From a virus, in the IMG/VR virus record IMGVR_UViG_3300045741_000267, positions 1 to 44,873 of that record: 44,873 nucleotides of DNA; one strand, written 5' to 3'. A program made the translations under genes and the position numbers. Below the pieces are notes generated by a model, which worked only from the letters and a program-made list of their open reading frames with translations, made no database searches and was not told the DNA's origin. Below, one piece after another: positions 31,836-41,003 of this stretch; the stretch's first letter is position 1, and every line of letters begins with the position of its first letter.

Positions 31836-32691
31836 TAAAAAGCAGCTTAAAATAGTCGTCACACTGGGTACTAAAAAATTCGGGTCCAGTGATCACGATC
31901 GAGTCACACTTACCGGATTTCGGGCTGCTGTTACCATTGATAAAGCGGGTGGGGTGACCATGAGCACACTACGCGCCAAAATCTACGGCGTTAAGCAACA
32001 AGACATGAACAGCATTACTACACTTCAATGGAAAGTCGGGACGTTAATCCCCAACACCGTGGAAGTGTTCGCGATTGATGGCGACCTAGAGAGTAGAGTA
32101 TTCGCCGGTAACATCGTCAATGCATGGGCTGACTACCAGAACATGCCGGACGTCTTCTTACATATCCAAGCCCAATCAGCCTATTTCGACCAACTGAAAT
32201 CCATTCCACCTAGGAGCTTTAAAGGGTCGGTCGATGTTGCCATAACAATGAAGCAGATCGCTGATGGTATGGGGCTGGCATTCGAGAACAACGGGGTTGA
32301 TATCAAGCTGACCGACGTATACTTACCTAACACCGCCACTGAACAGATGAAGGAGCTAGCCAAGGCTGCCAACATCGACGTGTATTTGGACGACAGTGTA
32401 TTGGCGATCGCTAAGCGGTATGGCCCCCGGTCCTCGATCATCCCGGTGATATCAGCCAATTCCGGGCTGGTTGGGTACCCAACATTCGACGGTACCGGAG
32501 TCAACTTCAAATCACTCTTCAACCCTAATGTCACATTTGGGGGATTGATCCAATTGGAAACAGATGTGGAGCAAGCCCGGGGGCAGTGGATTGTAACCAG
32601 CGTTGCGCACCAATTGGAGAGCGAAAAGCCCGGGGGCGCTTGGTTCACAACGATCAGAGGGAATCTAAACGGCTATGCCATTACCAAATGA
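31819..32691 (+). CDS. baseplate hub protein (gpD/gp27-like)
   Basis: This is 290 residues. GGVTMSTLRAKIYGV, QWKVGTLIPNTVEVFAIDGDL, VFAGNIVNAWADY and FNPNVTFGGLIQLETDVE read as the two-barrel hub fold ending in VTSVAHQLESEKPGGAW, a signature of phage hub proteins that sit on the spike. It overlaps the spike gene. Confidence 0.75.
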   Translation: MTSFANKKQLKIVVTLGTKKFGSSDHDRVTLTGFRAAVTIDKAGGVTMSTLRAKIYGVKQQDMNSITTLQWKVGTLIPNTVEVFAIDGDLESRVFAGNIVNAWADYQNMPDVFLHIQAQSAYFDQLKSIPPRSFKGSVDVAITMKQIADGMGLAFENNGVDIKLTDVYLPNTATEQMKELAKAANIDVYLDDSVLAIAKRYGPRSSIIPVISANSGLVGYPTFDGTGVNFKSLFNPNVTFGGLIQLETDVEQARGQWIVTSVAHQLESEKPGGAWFTTIRGNLNGYAITK

Positions 32692-33439
32692 GCAGGAGAT
32701 ATCTTTAGGGCGACAAATACCTAATGACACATGGGGTGAGTTTAACAACATGTCGTTCTTGGTCCAGCAGGCTCTGGGTAAAATGCAGACAGCCACACTG
32801 GTGCGGGTCGAGGCATGCACCAACAGTGGTGGATTGTCCCCCGTTGGATTCGTCGATGTCACACCGTTAATCAACCAGATCGATGGTCAGGGCAATGCCC
32901 AACCTCACGCGACCATCTTTAACGTGCCGTACTCACGCGCACAGGGCGGGGCCAATGCCGTCATCATGGACCCGGTTGTGGGGGATATTGGTATATGCGT
33001 ATTTGCAAATCGCGATCTATCTAAGGTTAAATCCACCAAAAAGCAGGCCAACCCCGGTAGCTATCGTTCATTTTCGTTCTCAGATGGGCTGTACATTGGA
33101 GGTGTTTTAAATGGGACACCGACCCAATACACTCAATTCAACAATTCTGGAATAACGATCCACTCCCCTACTGCCATCACCCTTAGTGCGCCAGACATTC
33201 AACTGATAGCGCCGACAATTGAATTAAACGCCAGTGCCTCTGTGTCAGTTACAACGCCAGTGTTTACCGTTACTGGCTCGACGGTGCTTGTAGGTGGATT
33301 GTCGCAAAGTGGCGGGAATGCTATAATGTCGGGGACACTTACTGTAACCGGCGACATCACTGGCGCAGGTAAGAGCGTAAGCACCCACATCCATGGTGGA
33401 GTTCAAACGGGCATAGGGAACACGGGCACCCCAGTATGA
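32675..33439 (+). CDS. baseplate spike (Gp138/gpV-like)
   Basis: This is 254 residues from ATG 32675 overlapping the hub end. The first 110 residues fit the Gp138 N-terminal OB fold (LVRVEACTNSGG, VMDPVVGDIGICVFA-like text). A beta-helical stretch of repeats (ITIHSPTAITLSAPDIQLIA, SASVSVTTPVFTVTG) follows. The tip has STHIHGG, the HxH iron-binding motif of spikes that puncture the outer membrane. Confidence 0.85.
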   Translation: MPLPNEQEISLGRQIPNDTWGEFNNMSFLVQQALGKMQTATLVRVEACTNSGGLSPVGFVDVTPLINQIDGQGNAQPHATIFNVPYSRAQGGANAVIMDPVVGDIGICVFANRDLSKVKSTKKQANPGSYRSFSFSDGLYIGGVLNGTPTQYTQFNNSGITIHSPTAITLSAPDIQLIAPTIELNASASVSVTTPVFTVTGSTVLVGGLSQSGGNAIMSGTLTVTGDITGAGKSVSTHIHGGVQTGIGNTGTPV

Positions 33440-33795
33440 CGACCTACGATACACTACTTCTCGACCAAACTGAATGGGATCTAGTCGTAGACTCAGCCGG
33501 TAATATTGCCATGGGTTCACCTGCATATGCACTTGCTCAGGATGTAGCCAGTGCAATTAAGTTGTTTTTAGGCGAATTGTGGTATGATACTACAAAAGGC
33601 ATCCCCTACTTCGAGGACATTCTCGGACAGGCACCACCCTCATCCCTAATTACAGCCAACATGGAGCAGGCCGCTATGACTGTCCCCGGTGTGGTTTCTG
33701 CTCAATGTACCATTACGTCATTCAATGATCGCGAATTGAATGGCATCGTTCTATTTATCGATGAAAACGGTGTGCAAAATGGCGTTTCCTTCTAG
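33436..33795 (+). CDS. baseplate wedge protein (gp25/W-like)
   Basis: This is 119 residues. Start overlaps the spike stop. NIAMGSPAYALAQDVASAIKLFLGELWYDTTKGIPYFEDILGQ matches GpW/gp25. It contains no lysozyme active site; a structural role only. Confidence 0.88.
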   Translation: MTTYDTLLLDQTEWDLVVDSAGNIAMGSPAYALAQDVASAIKLFLGELWYDTTKGIPYFEDILGQAPPSSLITANMEQAAMTVPGVVSAQCTITSFNDRELNGIVLFIDENGVQNGVSF

Positions 33796-34996
33796 CGTAC
33801 CACCGATTCAATTTACTACAGCCGGTCTGATCATCCCATCAGAAACGGATGTCCTCGCCGGTGTTCAAGCTGATATCAATGCTGCGTTCGGTGGTGGACT
33901 TAACCCCGCACTTGAAACACCTCAAGGTCAAATCGCCTCAAGTGAGGCCGCGATCATCAATGATAAGAATGCAGAGATTGCCTTAGTCGTCAATCAGATC
34001 GACCCCAAATACGCGGATGGTCGGTTCCAAGATGCCATTGGGCGCATTTATTTTATTGACCGTAAACCCGCCACACCCACTGCGGTTCAATGCACATTGA
34101 ATGGCTTGAACGGGACAGTGATCCCCGCTGGTACTCTGGCAAAAGACACATCTGGTAACACATATATTCTGGCCGGGTCCGTCACGATTGGTGTGACTGG
34201 TAATGTTACAGGTGAATTCCAAAATATCGTCACCGGGCCAATTCCCTGCCCCGCCGCAACATTGACGCAAGTCTACCAAGCGATCCCGGGCTGGGATACC
34301 ATCACTAATGCTGCCGACGGTTCAATCGGGGCCAATGTTGAGAGCCGATTCGATTTCGAATTCCGCCGCAAAAATTCCGTGGCCATCAACGCACTGGGGA
34401 CACCGCAAGCTATCTATGCTAATGTTTTCGCTGTCGAGAATGTCTTAGATGTCTACGTTAAAGATAACCCAACCGGGTCCACGGTCAACACCGGTACCAC
34501 TAATTATCCCATTATCGCCCATTCAGTCTATGTGGCTGTGGTTGGTGGCCTTGATGCCGACATAGCGCAGGCCATATGGAGCAAGAAAGACTTGGGTTGC
34601 GACTATAACGGAGATACCTCCGTGACCGTTACAGATTCAAGTGGCTATAGCTACCCCCAGCCAACCTACGTGGTTAAATTCGAGCGCCCAACACCCCTGC
34701 CGATTAAATTCGCTGTAGAGATCGTTGATAGTCCCAGCCTGCCGTCCAATATCGTAGACTTGGTTAAAGCGGCCATCATTGCCCGATTCAACGGTGTGGA
34801 CGGCACATCGCGGGAGCGGATTGGGTCTACTGTGCTGGCAAGCCGGTATTATCCAGCTGTTGCATTGGCGTCCACCTATGTATCGCTGCTAAGTATCCTG
34901 ATTGGTACCTCCACGGCCACTTTAACTCAGGTAGGCGTCGGCATCGATCAGAATCCAACCATCACCGCGTCAGATATTACGGTGACACTGGTATGA
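33779..34996 (+). CDS. baseplate J-like protein
   Basis: This is 405 residues from ATG 33779. The start at 33740 would overlap the W-like gene by 56 bases. The Baseplate_J pattern runs through ADINAAFGGGLNPALETPQGQIASSEAA, CTLNGLNGTVIPAGTLAKDTSGN and DFEFRRKNSVAINALGTPQAIYANV. It forms the inner wedge that links the hub to tail fibres. It overlaps the next gene by four bases. Confidence 0.88.
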   Translation: MAFPSSVPPIQFTTAGLIIPSETDVLAGVQADINAAFGGGLNPALETPQGQIASSEAAIINDKNAEIALVVNQIDPKYADGRFQDAIGRIYFIDRKPATPTAVQCTLNGLNGTVIPAGTLAKDTSGNTYILAGSVTIGVTGNVTGEFQNIVTGPIPCPAATLTQVYQAIPGWDTITNAADGSIGANVESRFDFEFRRKNSVAINALGTPQAIYANVFAVENVLDVYVKDNPTGSTVNTGTTNYPIIAHSVYVAVVGGLDADIAQAIWSKKDLGCDYNGDTSVTVTDSSGYSYPQPTYVVKFERPTPLPIKFAVEIVDSPSLPSNIVDLVKAAIIARFNGVDGTSRERIGSTVLASRYYPAVALASTYVSLLSILIGTSTATLTQVGVGIDQNPTITASDITVTLV

Positions 34997-35649
34997 TTAA
35001 TTTCGAACAGACGATCATCAGTCAGTATGGAAACAGCCCTACTATTCTGGGGCTGATCGAGGGGATGAACGAGAACATCGACCCTCGCGCGGATATTGAC
35101 TCTTTCTACTCGTTTGTTTGGAACGTTAACACGGCACAGGGGTTCGGATTGGATATCTGGGGTGAGATAGTCAATGTCTCTCGCTATATTCTAGTCCCCC
35201 CGGACATGCGTAACTTCGGATTTAATGAGGCGGGTACCAGCGGGCAACCGTTTGACCAAGCCCCTTTTTATAATGGGCCATATGCTTCCGAAACTCAAGC
35301 ACTATCTGATGATACATACCGGAAGTTGATCCTAGTTAAAGCGCTAGCCAATGTATCAGCTACTAATGCACGATCGCTCAATCAGCTCTTACAGAACATG
35401 TTCAAGGATCGTGGTCGCTGCTATGTTAATGACACCGGTGGTATGTCCTTCCGTTATGTATTTGAATTCGATTTAACTACATCCGAATTCGCCATTATGA
35501 CCCAATCAGGAGCGCTACCTAGACCGGCTGGCGTCCAAGCAACATTTATTGTGATGCCGCGTCGAACATTCGGGTTTTCTGAAGCCGGTGGTGCACCATT
35601 CGACTCAGGGCCATTTTTACCAGAGGGATCAACCTATGCAATTATCTAA
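34993..35649 (+). CDS. tail/baseplate protein (DUF2612)
   Basis: This is 218 residues. AQGFGLDIWGEIVNVSR, FGFNEAGTSGQPFDQAPFYNG and DDTYRKLILVKALANVSATNARSLN match DUF2612, gpI-like, placed between J and the tail fibre. A second copy of the FGF-EAG--PFD--PF motif near the end is an internal repeat, seen in other members. Overlaps the tail fibre start. Confidence 0.85.
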   Translation: MINFEQTIISQYGNSPTILGLIEGMNENIDPRADIDSFYSFVWNVNTAQGFGLDIWGEIVNVSRYILVPPDMRNFGFNEAGTSGQPFDQAPFYNGPYASETQALSDDTYRKLILVKALANVSATNARSLNQLLQNMFKDRGRCYVNDTGGMSFRYVFEFDLTTSEFAIMTQSGALPRPAGVQATFIVMPRRTFGFSEAGGAPFDSGPFLPEGSTYAII

Positions 35650-38131
35650 TAAACCGTCAAAACTGCTTTTACCGTTCGCCGCAACGGGTGGTAAGCGAGT
35701 GATCCCTGTGGATTCCCAAATCGGGATCACTGCGGGGGCTGCTTCACTGGTTGACGGGTTTCCGCCCCTAACCCGAATCCCAGAAACTGCGGGCGGTGTC
35801 GGCCCATCTGGGCTGGATATGAACGGTATCTTAAACGAGATGTCCGCAGTGGACCGGTGGAGTAATGCCGGTGGCGGGTACCCGTTCGATGCAACGTTTG
35901 CCAACGATGTCAACGTAGGCGGTTACCCTAAGGGCGCTCGTGTTCTCCGGACTGACGGACTGGGTTACTGGCTTAACACAGTGGACAATAACGTTACCGA
36001 CCCTGAGGATGCTGGTACAGCTGTTGGCTGGTACCCAGATTTTACCGTTGGTGTCAGTGCGATCACCATGACCAACGCTAACGTAACTCTGACCCCTCTC
36101 CAATACGGGAAACCAATCATCGTTATCACGGGCGTGCAGTCTGCTAACCTTAATCTTATTATGCCAACTCTGGTCGATGATTGGATTATTGTTAACCGCA
36201 CCACCGGAACCGGTACCATCACGGCCAAGACTGCTGCTGGTACAGGTATCCCACTTCTGCGCAACTACAGCACCTTAGCATTTTGTGATGGCACCAACAT
36301 TGTACCGGTACGCCCTAATAATTCCGCCGTTCAAGTGCAATACTACGTTACGGGTGGTTCTGGCACTGAAGCTGACCCGTGGACCGGTTGGGACACCGCC
36401 ATCGCTTGGGCAGCCCGTACCACCTACCAATTCGATGATGGTTGGTACGCTTATGTAACCAGCCCGAATTTCGCCTTTGACGACCTCCAACTGCTCTTGA
36501 ACCGTGGTACTGTGATTAAGTGTACCGGCACCGGGTACGTAATGGTGTGTGACGCAGGTGCGGTAACGGGTAACGTTATCCGGGTTGACATTTCCGGTGG
36601 CCGTCTTGAGGGCAATGCTGGCTCTGCCGGTGGTTTCCTCCAACGTGCTTGCTCCCGCTCTGTGTTCTCACTGTCTTTCCGCAATATTCCAGGCACTTGC
36701 TTCGAGGATGTTTACGGTGTCCTAAACCGCTACACACTTGATCATACCGCCTTCGTTTATGGTGAAACGGTCTCCCCCGCCCGCTTACTGACTGTGACCC
36801 GTCGCGGCGTTAGCGAGCAATCGAGCGATAATGAATACTACGTCATCGCGGAAAATTGCACCGCCCCCGGCCTAAATTTAAGCTTCTGCTTAAACTCTCG
36901 CTTTTACGGGGGTACTTCTGAGTCTAATGTGGGCGGCATTTATATTGAGACCAGTTCCAGTTATAACACGTTTTTTGGTCTTGATCTGGAAGTCAACGGT
37001 GTCGGTCTCGACATCGAATGTCGTGGCGACCACAATATGTTTTTACAGTGCCTCTCGACGGGTACGGCGCAAATCCAAGGTCGAAACAATAAGATTTTGG
37101 GCGGTACCTATAATACCCTTCGCGCGTGGGGTACGGGCAACAGCTTCGACGGGTGTATGTACTCAAACGGCGGCGGCACGTTCGACACTTCGGGCGGCAC
37201 GGCATGGACTAAGCGCTTAGTGTGGAACGCTAATACGGCGCTTTTCGACAACGACGAGACGCCCAACACGATCAAGGGCTTGACCATCGGTACCTCTGGA
37301 CTGTCGATCGACGCTGCCGCCACTGTTGGTGCTCCCGGTGGCTACACCTCCGGCAACGTCTTACTGAAGATCCGGGATAAAAACGGATCCGGTGGCTTCC
37401 ACACCTTTGAGACTGTCAACGGCTCTGCGGGCAATGCTGCGGTATGTGGACTACGTTTAACAGCTTCCTCCGTTACAGGTCGTGCATTGAACGCGGGTGG
37501 TACGGTTAACGCGTCCGGGGCCGACTACGCCGAATACTTCCGTAAGGTCTATGGCTGTCCCTACATTCAAAAGGGTGATATTGTAGGTATTGACGCAAAC
37601 GGCGAGATCACCGACCAGTTTGCCGATGCCATTAACTTCTTGATTAAATCCACGGACCCGTCTCTGGTTGGTGGTGACACTTGGGCGCAGAACTTAGGTG
37701 AACGCCCAGAGATCACTGTAGGTGCCCGCCCCGCCGATTTATGTAACCCACCACCTGTGCTTGACCCAGAGAACCCGACTGAAAAAGAGCAAGTTGCGAC
37801 AGCCCGCTATGTTCAGCAATTAATCGATTGTGCTCAGGCTCAAGAGAATTATGACGCCGCTTTGGCACTAGAAGTCGCCGCCCAAGTTGAGTACGACACC
37901 GCCCATGAGATTGAGCGTACCAAATATGACCGGTTAGCTATCGCTGGTCAAGTGCCAGTTAATGTGACCGGGGCCGTTCCGGGTGATTACATCATACCCA
38001 CCAACGCCGGAGGCTTCATTACAGGCACCGCTGTCGCGAATCCAACATTCGCACAATATAAAACAGCCATCGGTAAAGTGATCCGGATCGACGACACCGG
38101 GCGTGCTGTTGTTATCGTTAAACCACTATAA
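35636..38131 (+). CDS. tail fibre / tailspike with C-terminal G2-like chaperone
   Basis: This is 831 residues from ATG 35636 (AGAGGG upstream; the longer frame to 35588 lacks a site). Residues 1-130 are a virion-attachment domain (FPPLTRIPETAGGVGPSGLDMNGILNEM...). The middle has a right-handed beta-helix look (asparagine ladders, SSYNTFFGLDLEVNG, DHNMFLQCLS). From about residue 620 there is SGADYAEYFRKVYG, similar to the Peptidase_G2 intramolecular chaperone that trims itself after trimer folding. A short helical segment (VEYDTAHEIERTKYD) is inserted near the end. Receptor is unknown. Confidence 0.82.
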   Translation: MQLSNKPSKLLLPFAATGGKRVIPVDSQIGITAGAASLVDGFPPLTRIPETAGGVGPSGLDMNGILNEMSAVDRWSNAGGGYPFDATFANDVNVGGYPKGARVLRTDGLGYWLNTVDNNVTDPEDAGTAVGWYPDFTVGVSAITMTNANVTLTPLQYGKPIIVITGVQSANLNLIMPTLVDDWIIVNRTTGTGTITAKTAAGTGIPLLRNYSTLAFCDGTNIVPVRPNNSAVQVQYYVTGGSGTEADPWTGWDTAIAWAARTTYQFDDGWYAYVTSPNFAFDDLQLLLNRGTVIKCTGTGYVMVCDAGAVTGNVIRVDISGGRLEGNAGSAGGFLQRACSRSVFSLSFRNIPGTCFEDVYGVLNRYTLDHTAFVYGETVSPARLLTVTRRGVSEQSSDNEYYVIAENCTAPGLNLSFCLNSRFYGGTSESNVGGIYIETSSSYNTFFGLDLEVNGVGLDIECRGDHNMFLQCLSTGTAQIQGRNNKILGGTYNTLRAWGTGNSFDGCMYSNGGGTFDTSGGTAWTKRLVWNANTALFDNDETPNTIKGLTIGTSGLSIDAAATVGAPGGYTSGNVLLKIRDKNGSGGFHTFETVNGSAGNAAVCGLRLTASSVTGRALNAGGTVNASGADYAEYFRKVYGCPYIQKGDIVGIDANGEITDQFADAINFLIKSTDPSLVGGDTWAQNLGERPEITVGARPADLCNPPPVLDPENPTEKEQVATARYVQQLIDCAQAQENYDAALALEVAAQVEYDTAHEIERTKYDRLAIAGQVPVNVTGAVPGDYIIPTNAGGFITGTAVANPTFAQYKTAIGKVIRIDDTGRAVVIVKPL

Positions 38132-38141
38132 GGAGCCATCT

Positions 38142-38474
38142 GTGACAATGGAGACAGCCGAAAGTATGAGCAGGCCGGAATTGATCGCAATGGTATGTGG
38201 TCTCGCCGGGTCTTTATGGACCATGGCAGGGCTCCCACCCATGCCATGGTACGGGCGTATTGGGCTAATAGCGTTCATGTTGGTCTTTGTATATGCTGTG
38301 GTCACGGCTGTGGCTGCTTTTGTGCGCTTGGAACCCGGGTATTATGGGATTCTGGGATTAACATCTGGGATCGGGTGCATTCCGGTTACCAAATGGGCCA
38401 GTGCTGTGCTAAGTGACCCTGAGGCGCTGATTAGACGGTTCATTAACCTAAGAGGTGGTAAAAATGGAGACTAA
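38142..38474 (+). CDS. holin candidate 1 (membrane protein)
   Basis: This is 110 residues. GTG 38142 has AGGAG six bases upstream; ATG 38148 is an alternative. It carries hydrophobic segments LIAMVCGLAGSLWTMAGL, IGLIAFMLVFVYAVVTAVAAF and ILGLTSGIGCIPV and a basic tail (IRRFINLRGGK), the layout of a class I holin. It is directly before the endolysin. Confidence 0.7.
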   Translation: MTMETAESMSRPELIAMVCGLAGSLWTMAGLPPMPWYGRIGLIAFMLVFVYAVVTAVAAFVRLEPGYYGILGLTSGIGCIPVTKWASAVLSDPEALIRRFINLRGGKNGD

Positions 38475-38763
38475 CATCGTCCACATGATCACTGTGGCCA
38501 TGCTGGGGGCCGCTTGCTTTGAGGCCGGGAGCAAGCGGATATCGGCCATGAAGGATGCGTGTTTAGGTATGCGCACGGCGTGGATATTGTGCACACTCGG
38601 GGGATTCTGCTGGATCTTATCCAGTCTCCCGGACGTGCCATTCACACAATTCTTCACCGTGGGCGTATTCCTGTTGGGGCTATTTGCCGTGGTCTGGGCG
38701 ATCGCTGACAGACGGATTAAGTCCGGGTGTGTGCCAACGCCACAACGAAGGGGAAAGCCATGA
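38464..38763 (+). CDS. holin candidate 2 / antiholin (membrane protein)
   Basis: This is 99 residues from ATG 38464 (AGAGG upstream), overlapping the first holin candidate by 11 bases. It has hydrophobic segments (HMITVAMLGAACFEAG, AWILCTLGGFCWILSSL, FFTVGVFLLGLFAVVWAIA) and a basic tail. Two adjacent membrane proteins before an endolysin suggest a holin/antiholin pair; which is which cannot be told. Confidence 0.6.
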   Translation: METNIVHMITVAMLGAACFEAGSKRISAMKDACLGMRTAWILCTLGGFCWILSSLPDVPFTQFFTVGVFLLGLFAVVWAIADRRIKSGCVPTPQRRGKP

Positions 38764-39377
38764 TCACACTGAACACGATGACAAACGTACTTAACAAGAT
38801 GGCCCCCACACAATCACTGAAATGGGCAGCGCACCTGTACTCTGCGTGTATGGCGTATGACATCAACACCCCTCAGCGATTGGCCATGTTTGTGGCCCAG
38901 ATTCTCCATGAAAGCGGTGGATTGTCCCGGACCGAGGAAAACCTGAACTACTCCGCTAAACGGTTACTCGAAGTATTTCCGCGCTACTTTAAAACCGCAA
39001 TGGACGCCAACTCCGTGGTCGGTCATCCAGACCTGATAGCTCGCCGCATCTACGGTGGGCGCATGGGTAATGACCCAGCGCCATCGAATGACGGCTACAG
39101 CTACCGGGGCCGGGGTTTGATTCAGCTAACTGGCAAGGATAACTATAAGATAGCCGGTGCGTCCATTGGGTTGGACCTAGTTAAAAATCCGGGGCTGGCT
39201 GTAGAGCCGAGTATCGCGGCCAAGATAGCTGCATGGTACTTTTCTTCCCACGGATGCAACCAACACGCGGATAAGGGCGATATCCCCGCGTGTACCAAAG
39301 CCATCAATGGTGGGTTGATAGGGTTAAGCGACCGGACAGCGCTGTACCATAAAGCGCTACAGATGGTGACATCATGA
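38760..39377 (+). CDS. endolysin (GH19 chitinase-like muramidase)
   Basis: This is 205 residues from ATG 38760 (GAAGGGGA before it), overlapping the previous stop. It fits GH19: FVAQILHESGGLSRTEENLNYSAKRL with the catalytic Glu in HESGG, and SYRGRGLIQLTGKDNYK. Such enzymes cleave the glycan strands of peptidoglycan. No signal peptide is visible, so it depends on the holin. Confidence 0.92.
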   Translation: MITLNTMTNVLNKMAPTQSLKWAAHLYSACMAYDINTPQRLAMFVAQILHESGGLSRTEENLNYSAKRLLEVFPRYFKTAMDANSVVGHPDLIARRIYGGRMGNDPAPSNDGYSYRGRGLIQLTGKDNYKIAGASIGLDLVKNPGLAVEPSIAAKIAAWYFSSHGCNQHADKGDIPACTKAINGGLIGLSDRTALYHKALQMVTS

Positions 39378-39754
39378 TATGGACCTATCTGGTGACAAAC
39401 CCGCTTGTCAGGAAGTTTGGCATTTATGCCCTGATTGCCCTAATCCTTGTAGCAAGCGTAGCGACATGGAAGATTCAGGTTGCAGCACTGAGAGCGGAAA
39501 GAGATGCGGCCAATCAGAAGATTGGAACGCTAGAGACAGAATCAAAACAGTTACGCTCTGCCCTCGAAATGGCAAAGCTGCAGCAAGAAGCGGCCACCAA
39601 GGCCCAAGAAAACCGGGTGATCGAGCAGGGTCAAATCGAGGTGAAAAAGCATGAATCGACCAAACAAAACGCCATTATTCTGCAAAAACCGGACAACAAG
39701 CCGCTTGCTGACACTCGTCTTACTGACGACATGCTTGGTATCCTGCGGCAGTGA
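39374..39754 (+). CDS. Rz-like i-spanin
   Basis: This is 126 residues. A single N-terminal transmembrane segment (IYALIALILVASVATW) is followed by a long periplasmic coiled coil (ALRAERDAANQKIGTLETESKQLRSAL...). It is the inner membrane subunit that fuses to the outer membrane with Rz1 at the last step of lysis. It overlaps the endolysin and contains the start of Rz1. Confidence 0.85.
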   Translation: MIWTYLVTNPLVRKFGIYALIALILVASVATWKIQVAALRAERDAANQKIGTLETESKQLRSALEMAKLQQEAATKAQENRVIEQGQIEVKKHESTKQNAIILQKPDNKPLADTRLTDDMLGILRQ

Positions 39755-39944
39755 TCCGGTACCAGCGCCGATACAGTGCCACGTATCACCACTTCTGGTG
39801 GCTCCGACGGTCAAACCGACGTTCGTTGGATCAACCGTCGGTGAGCTGGTTAATTACTCAGCAGTTGAACTGCCAGCTGCATTAGAAGCGTGCAATGCCG
39901 ATAAACGAGCCATCGCCGACTCATTAATACTGCCGTCTAAGTAG
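39651..39944 (+). CDS. Rz1-like o-spanin lipoprotein (overlapping frame)
   Basis: This is 97 residues in another frame, starting inside Rz with GAGGTGA upstream. A signal sequence (SRLLTLVLLTTCLVSC) ends in the lipobox LVSC with Cys32, then a Pro-rich mature part. The overlap of o-spanin with i-spanin is a standard arrangement in Gram-negative phages. It is the last late gene and meets the leftward genes tail to tail. Confidence 0.82.
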   Translation: MNRPNKTPLFCKNRTTSRLLTLVLLTTCLVSCGSDPVPAPIQCHVSPLLVAPTVKPTFVGSTVGELVNYSAVELPAALEACNADKRAIADSLILPSK

Positions 39945-40122
39945 CGGTGTTCTCTGATGCTCTCCGATGGGGGCACTCAGAAGGAAATTTAAATTCCGCT
40001 TGCATCTGGTTACGCTCATCTTCCAAACGCGCTATCTGGAGTTGAATGCCGCTAATTAATTCCCATTTAGATAGTATCTCTAACTCTATTTGAATCAGTC
40101 GTTGTTTGTCTACGGTCATCAT
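39937..40122 (-). CDS. small coiled-coil protein
   Basis: This is 61 residues from ATG at 40122 (GGAG seven bases upstream; 40119 is possible). It is mostly one amphipathic helix (RLIQIELEILSKWELISGIQ, ARLEDERNQMQAEF), suggesting a short dimer. Unknown function. Its 3' end overlaps Rz1 tail to tail by eight bases. Confidence 0.55.
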   Translation of the reverse strand: MMTVDKQRLIQIELEILSKWELISGIQLQIARLEDERNQMQAEFKFPSECPHRRASENTAT

Positions 40123-40358
40123 CCACTTCTCCTGTTAAAGTAAGTAGCCGGGATTTTGGGGCGATTGAATGAGCCCTTAGCGGGGGTGAACGGTAACGTT
40201 AAATCTTCATACCTAACATCGGGATTACTCGTCCCGCCCTCCGCTGCGATCCGAATGTAACCGGAACCCCAACCCACGTAAATGTCATCGTGGCCTTCCC
40301 GCTGATACACGCCCTTGCGGTAAAGAACCACAGACGCACCACTGACAATGAAAAACAT
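40119..40358 (-). CDS. small hypothetical protein
   Basis: This is 79 residues with GGAGGCAG before its ATG at 40358. It is beta-rich (ASVVLYRKGVYQREGHDD, VGWGSGYIRIAAEG). Its stop overlaps the next gene start, so the pair is coupled. Not recognised. Confidence 0.55.
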   Translation of the reverse strand: MFFIVSGASVVLYRKGVYQREGHDDIYVGWGSGYIRIAAEGGTSNPDVRYEDLTLPFTPAKGSFNRPKIPATYFNRRSG

Positions 40359-40390
40359 ACTGCCTCCAAAGGGATCGAATCCCCACTCAA

Positions 40391-40708
40391 CTAAAACCTG
40401 AAAAAGCCAGGTTCAACACCTAAGTAACCACCAATAGCGTTGGGGCGGTTCAATAATCCGGTAAGATCAATGCAGCCAACCCAACGACCCCGAGATTCGA
40501 TGTAAACCACTACATAATTAGCGGACTTCGGAACTGGTTGGGAACTGTTGGGAACACCAACACGGGTGAAGTAGTTGGCCATATTCCGGGCAGCTTTAGC
40601 GGTGGCCTTTTCAGCTGCCGCCTCCGTGGCGTAGTTCTTGAATGAAATTTTAGCATTCCCATGACATTGTAGTTCGATCTGGGTTATGCAATGTTTAATA
40701 ATGTTCAT
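40391..40708 (-). CDS. hypothetical protein
   Basis: This is 105 residues from ATG at 40708; the ATAGAG leader box (40717-40729) lies nine bases upstream. It carries a helical Ala-rich stretch (YATEAAAEKATAKAARNM) then a beta part with RGRWVGCIDLTGLLN. No family recognised. Confidence 0.55.
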   Translation of the reverse strand: MNIIKHCITQIELQCHGNAKISFKNYATEAAAEKATAKAARNMANYFTRVGVPNSSQPVPKSANYVVVYIESRGRWVGCIDLTGLLNRPNAIGGYLGVEPGFFRF

Positions 40709-40716
40709 GGTGTTCC

Positions 40717-40729
40717 CTCTATCCTCTAT
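40717..40729 (-). promoter_or_regulatory. ATAGAG leader box
   Basis: Read leftward ATAGAGGATAGAG, nine bases before the ATG at 40708 and touching the 3' end of the preceding gene. AGAGGA within it can act as a ribosome site. No promoter is evident in the 20-base gap. Confidence 0.55.
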
Positions 40730-40995
40730 TAAGCAAAAGCCAGCTCATAATGGGTGACCCCAGATATTGTGCGGGTCGCAAGCAACTTGACACGTTTCAT
40801 CAAACTTAATTGATGTTTAGCAGCTTCCAAAGAGATACCAACCCCGGTCAGAGGTTGTGGTAATGCCACGATACGTGAAATGGGGAAGGAATCAGTCCAG
40901 ATGGCAAGTACGCACTGCAAAACAACTTGACTGTCGCTGGACCAAGCTGCGGTTTTACGATAGGTCTCGATCATTTGTTCGGCTTGATTACGCAT
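40729..40995 (-). CDS. possible winged-helix regulator
   Basis: This is 88 residues with the leader box nine bases before ATG at 40995. The final 40 residues (ISLEAAKHQLSLMKRVKLLATRTISGVTHYELAF) fit a winged helix: helix, recognition helix, then a two-stranded wing. The first 45 residues are helical. It could bind DNA, perhaps the GTAC sites or the late operator. Based on pattern only. Confidence 0.45.
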   Translation of the reverse strand: MRNQAEQMIETYRKTAAWSSDSQVVLQCVLAIWTDSFPISRIVALPQPLTGVGISLEAAKHQLSLMKRVKLLATRTISGVTHYELAFA

Positions 40996-41003
40996 GGTAT
41001 TCT

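Noticed and set aside
40359-40390. tRNA T-arm-like sequence (GGGGATTCGATCCC on the minus strand)
   Set aside because: No acceptor, anticodon or D-arm can be built around it; part is a ribosome site for the next gene.
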